DNA from: Zygnema cylindricum
Lineage: Eukaryota; Streptophyta; Zygnematophyceae; Zygnematales; Zygnemataceae
Direction: 5' to 3'
DNA: 11,603 bases
Assembly: GCA_037447655.1 (NCBI GenBank)
Contig: JBBHKE010003493.1
Coordinates: 1-11,603, forward strand
The notes under the pieces were generated by a model. The model did not search any database, was not told where the DNA came from, and saw only the letters and a list, made by a program, of their open reading frames with translations. Positions 7,324 through 11,603 of this stretch are shown one piece after another (position 1 is the stretch's first letter; each line of letters begins with the position of its first letter). A program made the translations under genes and the position numbers.

Positions 7324-8087
7324 TGTTGAAAAGAGGTAATTAATAGTTCACTTCTATATTTTAGAATGTAAAGAGAGAGAAAGAGAGAACCAAAGTCATG
7401 CCATGGTTGCCGCGTCATTTAGAAGGGGGTTGAATGAAATAGAAGGTTATTAATTATTTGTAGCAAAATACTGCTTTTGGTCGGATTTGAACCGGGGTCT
7501 ACAGACTACTACATATACCTAAGCCTTATCCATTAATGCATTAGCGAAACGATATAGGTATTATGTTTCAAGCAAATTTATCTTTTTGTTAAACAGACTA
7601 ATTTGCAGCAAACTAACGAAAACACGCATTAATCAATTCATGCATGGAAACGAATCGAAACCGCATAAATTCAAATGATCGATTAGCAACAATTGCAGCC
7701 GCCACCCGCAATAAACTTTCGGCGGCCTTTGGGGATTGCGTCACGCGACGCCATGCGGCACCATACTATAGGATACTGGAGAAGTTAGGAGGAGGAACCA
7801 TGGCTCCCGTTTTGACAGTCGTCACTTTGAAAGCCATGTTGTACAATGGCCGTACAATAAGTACATCGCCTAGTGTACCTTCTTGTACTATTTAGTGTTC
7901 CTATTGGACTAGGGTTTAGTAGTAGGCAGTCGTAAGTAGGCAGACCAGGACTTAGTGAAATTTGGGTACCTCTCTTTAAGAGAGCTTGTAACTAAAATGG
8001 TCATCTTTGACCAGCCATAACATACTGCTCAAAGGAGCAAATTTAGTGATTCTTTTATTCGTTTGACTCAAAGGAGTCTTTTCCACA
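7324..8087 (+). repeat. Shared middle LTR (3' LTR of unit one, 5' LTR of unit two)
   Basis: It follows a polypurine tract, so it is a 3' LTR; but it is followed by leader, gag and pol, so it is also a 5' LTR. Its first 288 bp differ from 5002-5288 at about 27 positions, including a 1-bp indel near 7537. From 7612 on it is identical to the first copy, and this continues past the LTR into leader and gag. This mosaic suggests a recombinant LTR. The tRNA-like sequence (7472-7544, B-box at 7483-7493) and the hairpin row (7970-8078) are both present. Confidence 0.85.
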
Positions 8088-8203
8088 CAAGGGTGAGAGT
8101 GGTAAGAATATTTGTGTGCGTGGGCGGCGCTTATTCAGTGGGAAAGTAGAGGGAGCAAATATTATCCTAGAGGCTTTTCATAGGCTGCTCATTCTTTGGG
8201 TAA
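8088..8203 (+). other. Leader between LTR and gag (second unit)
   Basis: About 116 bp of untranslated leader, identical to 5765-5880. A primer-binding site would be expected at its start. The only TGGTA (8100-8104) fits the usual initiator-Met primer site at its first five bases only, so I leave the primer unassigned. Confidence 0.5.
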
Positions 8204-9453
8204 ATGGAGACCACAAAATTGCAGGTTATGGGCCTACCCTCTAGGGTTCCCATATTTGATGGATCAGACTTTCTTTATTGGGAAATAATGATAGAGGGAG
8301 ACCTGTTTGAGAAACACCTATAGGGCATAATGTCAGGACAAGTTCGATGCCCACCTCCACCTGGGTTTGGAGGAAGGCGTTTTTTTGGCACCTTCGCCTC
8401 TACAGTAGGTAGAACAGTTGCCATCATCACTGAGGATGAAGACGAGGAAGGAGAGGAGATTGTCATGGAAGGAGAAATGTGAGGAGTTTCAACTCAAGTG
8501 ACACCATTGCCAAAGGCGATATCGGCAGCAACACTTCCAGCAACGGCGACAAGGGTTCAGATCGAAAGATCATAGTATGAAAAGTGGAACTACAAAGACA
8601 AGGTTGCTAAGCTCTTAATTCTTAAAACTGTAGCAAAGGGGGTTGCCATTTCCTTTATGCATGTCAAATATTCATCTCAGATATGGATATCACTAGTTAA
8701 CAAATATAAGAGTGGATCATTGCAGCAGCAACAGTTGGCAGAAAACAAGATTGCAGATTCTACTTATAAGGGAGGAAGAATGAATAATTATTCCAATGAT
8801 TTAGGAGCATTATTTGGAGAGCTAGAGAGTGCAGGTAACTCATGGGGTAAGAGACAAAGAGTGAACACATATATGATGAAACTACGTGAAGAGTATGAGA
8901 ATATCATTAATCGATTGCAGGACCTAGGAGATATCAATTGGAATTGGGATGACACAGTGGGAATGATTTTAGTGAAAGAAAGCACCATAGAGCTTAAGAG
9001 AGGGAGTCCAAGTGTTCAAGCATTGTCTGCAGGAGCTGATTGGCGGAAGCGTGATGAGGAGAGATGGAAAGATCCTTATCGAAACTTTGGAGGAAGAGGA
9101 CAAGGAGGTGGCAGATTTGATAGACAGGGAAGAGGAACTTCTCGAGGAGGATTATGTCACTTCTGCAAGAAACCGAGACACTATATGGCAGATTGTGTCA
9201 AACTTGCAAATATTCGACAAAAAGATGGGCAAGGGACCTCAAAAAATGGAGGAAAGAAAAAGGCTTTCGAAACTCAAGTTCGTGATGAGCAAGAGAACAA
9301 AGAAATCGAACAGGAAGTGGAGCTTGAAGATATTGAGGAGCTTGAGGGGCTTCTTCTTAATCTGAAAAACACTGAAAAACATGTTGATATTCCACGGAGA
9401 CAAAAGTTGCTTTCGGAGGTAAGAGGGATCCACTTGAAGATGGGTGGATCATA
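8204..9453 (+). pseudogene. Copia gag polyprotein segment (second unit)
   Basis: One frame runs from the ATG at 8204 to the TAG at 9451-9453, about 415 codons, broken by TAG 8321-8323, TGA 8480-8482 and TAG 8573-8575. Gag packages the element RNA into particles. The start has VPIFDGSDFLYW; the middle has the capsid pattern WISLVNKYKSG, and then LREEYENII. A Gly/Arg-rich stretch (FGGRGQGGGRFDRQGRG) leads to a CCHC zinc knuckle at 9155-9196, CHFCKKPRHYMADC, with the normal CX2CX4HX4C spacing but Arg where Gly usually precedes His. The last part is acidic and Glu-rich. The uninterrupted piece is 8576-9450. Protease follows in the -1 frame. Confidence 0.88.
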
Positions 9454-10090
9454 GACACAGGGGCCTCAATACATATGTGCAAAGATAAAAGGTGGTTCAC
9501 TAAACTTAGAAAGATTCCAACAGTTGAGATAGAGTACGGAGATGATAGAGTAGAAACCACAAGTCTTGTTGGAACTGTTGACTTGAAGGTTTTAGTTGAT
9601 GGAAAGGCCTCGATTGTAACATTCTCATACGTTATTTACATTCCACAGTCTAGTAAGAACTTGGTCTCAACAGCTGTCTTAGATAAAAAGGAGTTTGAAA
9701 CAGGAACTAGGAAAGGAATCTTCACAACAATCTTTGATAATGAGGTTTATTTCATAGCTGAGAAGGGCAATCAGGAAATGTTCAGAATTATTCTTTGCAA
9801 TGAAAAGAGTGTTCTCTACTCGTGTGCAAGTGAGATGATGCTTTGGCACAGAAGGTTGGGGCATGTGCATCTAGATAGATTAAAGAAAATGAAGAAAAAG
9901 AGAATAGTGGAGGGTATTACTTTTGAGGATGATGAGACCTTTGATGATTGAGGTGGATGTGCTTAAGGGAAGATTCATAGACTTCCATTTCCAAAGTCAA
10001 CCACTGTTAGGAGAGAGAAAGTATTGGATCTAATTCACACCGATGTTTGGGGACCTGCTAGATATGCTTCACATGGGGAGGAACTGAAGG
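9388..10090 (+). pseudogene. Copia protease and start of integrase (second unit)
   Basis: The frame is one base back from gag and opens at 9388. The aspartic protease active site is WIIDTGAS (Asp-Thr-Gly at 9454-9462), and it would cut the Gag-Pol polyprotein. The piece VIYIPQSSKNLVS fits the copia protease end. The integrase zinc region follows: LWHRRLGH (His at 9847 and 9862). The first Cys of the HHCC site is replaced by TGA at 9949-9951; the second is at 9958-9960. After a TAA at 9964 the frame continues through LIHTDVWGPA, with the first catalytic Asp at 10042-10044. A frame change near 10085 moves to the next segment. Confidence 0.88.
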
Positions 10091-10800
10091 ATGTTAACTA
10101 TCACAGATGATTGGTCTAGATACACGAATGTATACTTTCTCAGACATATGTTAGAGATATTGAGATGTTTCAAAGAGTATAAAGTATGGAGTGAAAAAAT
10201 ACACGAAACCTCAATAAAAGAGATAAGAAGTGATAATGGGAAAGAATATACCTCAAGGGAATTTGAAGAATATCTTAAGGAAGAAGGAATTCATCATAAG
10301 AAAATTGTTCCCTATAATCCGGAACAAAATGGAGTTGCAAAAAGAGTGAATAGAACTTTAAGATATATGTCCAGAAGTATGTTAACTGATAAGAGGATAG
10401 GGTTGCAGTTTTGGGCGAAGTCTATGAACTATGCTAATTTTATCAAAAATAGAGTCCTAACTGTAGCAAATAAGGAGGAAACTCCGTATGAGAGGTGGAC
10501 AGGAAGAAAGCCTGATTTGTCTAGTTTGAGAGTGTTCGGAAGTCAAGTCTAGAGTTTGGATTCCGATAAGACTAAATGGAAGTTAGAGGGGAGAGGGAAG
10601 CTAGGATATCTTGTATGATATGATGAGAGCACACAAGGATACCGAGTGTATGACTTGAAAAAGAAAGATATAATTATGGTTAAACACATAGTGGTGATGA
10701 ATGAAGAGAAGTCCATTGATTCATTCAAATATCATAAGGAAGTCAAAATCAGATTTGAAACGGATCAGTTTTCTGACTTTGACTTGAAAATGAAGAGAAG
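10091..10800 (+). pseudogene. Copia integrase core and linker (second unit)
   Basis: Integrase joins the DNA copy to the genome. The segment starts LTITDDWSRYTNVYFLR, then IRSDNGKEY (second catalytic Asp at 10232-10234). Exactly 35 residues later the catalytic Glu of the DD35E triad is Lys (AAA at 10340-10342, in NGVAKRVNRT), a single G-to-A change that removes catalysis. Further family marks are FWAKSMNYANFIKNR, ETPYERWTGRKP and LRVFGSQV. Stops are TAG at 10550-10552 and a TGA near 10616; the frame then gives GYRVYDLKKKDIIM, the usual piece linking integrase to RT. A frame change near 10795 moves to the next segment; basic Arg/Lys-rich sequence read past that point is out of frame. Confidence 0.9.
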
Positions 10801-11603
10801 GAAGAGGGAGAAAAAGAAAAATTTGCAGATCTACCGAAGGAGAAGGAGGAAAGAACAACATCCGAGGCAACGCCACAGTACGAAGTGGAAATCGACGAGG
10901 AACTTGATGAGACAGCGGAATTGGAAGATAGGGGAGCTGAAGATCTCCCTAAACGAAAACCAAGGATGCCTTCCATACCGGCGTCCGATTTTGGAAGGGG
11001 AAGAAGAAGTAGTAATCGACTTCAAGAAAGACAAGTAAATAACCAACTCACAAAGATGTCTCACCCAGATGAACCTCGTACATACTTAGAGGCCATAAAC
11101 ACTTCAGAAAGTAGCCAGTGGATCACAGCTATGAATGAAGAAATGGCCTCTATCATGGAAGCCAATACATGGGAGTTGGTAGATTGTCCACCGGACCGAA
11201 AACCGATCAGATGTAAGTGGGTTTTTAAACTTAAATTAACCCCGGATAATACCATTAAGAGAAACAAAGCTAGGTTAGTTGCAAAAGGTTTTAATCACAA
11301 AGAGGGGATAGACTACGAAGAAACCTTTGCACCTGTAGTCAAATTTCCTTCTGTTAGAATCCTTTTAAATATAGCCACAGCGGAGGATATGGAAATCCAC
11401 CAGATGGATATTAAAACGACCTTTTGCACGGAGAGTTGGAAGAAGAAGTTTACATGAGGCAACCGGAAGGATTCGTGGAAAGTGGGGAAGAAAACTAAGT
11501 TTGCAAATTGATAAAATCACTCTATGGGCTTAAGCAAGCCCCGCGACAGTGGAATATAAAGCTCGACAAATTTCTGACTGGTTTGGGGTATATCAGAATT
11601 AGT
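10801..11603 (+). pseudogene. Copia reverse transcriptase, N-terminal half (second unit)
   Basis: It begins with an acidic linker and SNRLQERQ, then DEPRTYLEAINTSESSQW and MNEEMASIMEANTWELVD, the standard start of copia RT. The fingers region has CKWVFKLK and RNKARLVAKGFNHKEGIDY, then ETFAPVVKFPSVR. Motif A is HQMDIKTTF, with the catalytic Asp at 11407-11409. A one-base loss near 11422 shifts the frame; the next frame continues EEEVYMRQPEGFV, has a TAA at 11496-11498, and then [12 protein letters not shown] to the window end. The YVDD region is outside. The first unit picks up about at that point, so the two units together span nearly the whole pol. Confidence 0.92.

Larger units (their letters stand above)
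5002..8087 (+). mobile_element. Internally deleted Ty1/copia element, first unit of a tandem pair
   Basis: Parts in order are LTR (5002-5764), untranslated leader, start of gag (5881-6308), then directly the end of RT with RNase H (6309-7310), polypurine tract (7311-7323) and a second LTR (7324-8087). Compared with the unit to the right, everything from mid-gag through the RT catalytic region is missing, roughly 3 kb or slightly more. The second LTR is not followed by flanking DNA but by another internal region, so this LTR is shared by two units. The left target-site half would be GACTT (4997-5001), with its partner beyond the window. No primer-binding site could be recognised after the LTR. 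Confidence 0.85.
7324..11603 (+). mobile_element. Ty1/copia element, second unit, truncated by the window edge
   Basis: Order is LTR, leader, gag, protease, integrase, then RT; integrase before RT is the defining copia order. Stops and frame changes occur in every domain, so it is non-autonomous. The window ends within RT just before the catalytic YVDD region, so the rest of RT, RNase H and the terminal LTR lie to the right. The lesions in the start of gag are the same as in the first unit. Confidence 0.9.

Noticed and set aside
9362-9387. Two GAAAAAC words as possible -1 frameshift sites between gag and protease
   Set aside because: After a shift at either site the -1 frame meets TGA at 9373 or 9385 before the protease; the shift would have to occur after 9387, where no slippery site is seen.
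10800-11038. Very basic Arg/Lys-rich protein at the end of a plus-strand frame
   Set aside because: It is the out-of-frame reading of the acidic linker before copia RT, past the frame change near 10795.

Overview
The window looks like transposon-filled intergenic DNA from a eukaryote, most likely a plant with a large, repeat-rich genome. The support is decayed Ty1/copia retrotransposons, an LTR family present in at least three clear copies, a hAT-like non-autonomous DNA transposon, a non-LTR retrotransposon relic, microsatellites and long homopolymer runs. I see no host gene, no intact coding gene, and nothing bacterial. The plant assignment is inference; the eukaryotic and retrotransposon calls are firm.

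Layout from left to right. Positions 1-121 hold the start of a copia LTR on the minus strand; the rest of that element lies off the left edge. It interrupts, exactly at 121/122, a minus-strand non-LTR retrotransposon whose reading frame can be followed from about 2788 down to 122. This relic has an N-terminal zinc finger, a reverse transcriptase with recognisable motifs 1/2, A, B and C, a C-terminal Cys/His finger and an endonuclease-like tail. No apurinic-type endonuclease precedes the RT, so the architecture matches the restriction-like-endonuclease (R2/NeSL/CRE-like) group rather than L1. Its upstream side (2789-3060) is a pyrimidine-rich tract with a 17-base homopolymer. Positions 3061-4044 hold no recognisable gene. 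Positions 4053-4452 are a 400-bp hAT-like element with perfect 8-bp target duplications and a striking C29/G24 hairpin. Positions 4461-5001 are non-coding and include a GA microsatellite inside what looks like an older, diverged copy of the same copia LTR start.

From 5002 to the right edge is a tandem copia arrangement on the plus strand: LTR (5002) - deleted internal region - LTR (7324) - longer internal region running off the window. The first internal region keeps only the start of gag joined to the end of RT plus RNase H and the polypurine tract. The second carries gag, protease, integrase and the first part of RT in the usual copia order. Both are dead, with many stops, frameshifts and lost catalytic residues.

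The middle LTR serves as 3' LTR of the first unit and 5' LTR of the second. Its first ~288 bp differ from the first LTR by roughly 9%, while the following ~1020 bp are identical apart from one T in a homopolymer. That switch is what unequal crossing-over between the two LTRs of one old element would leave. The LTR also contains a tRNA-like sequence on the opposite strand and a row of small hairpins near its 3' end; neither is a standard LTR part.
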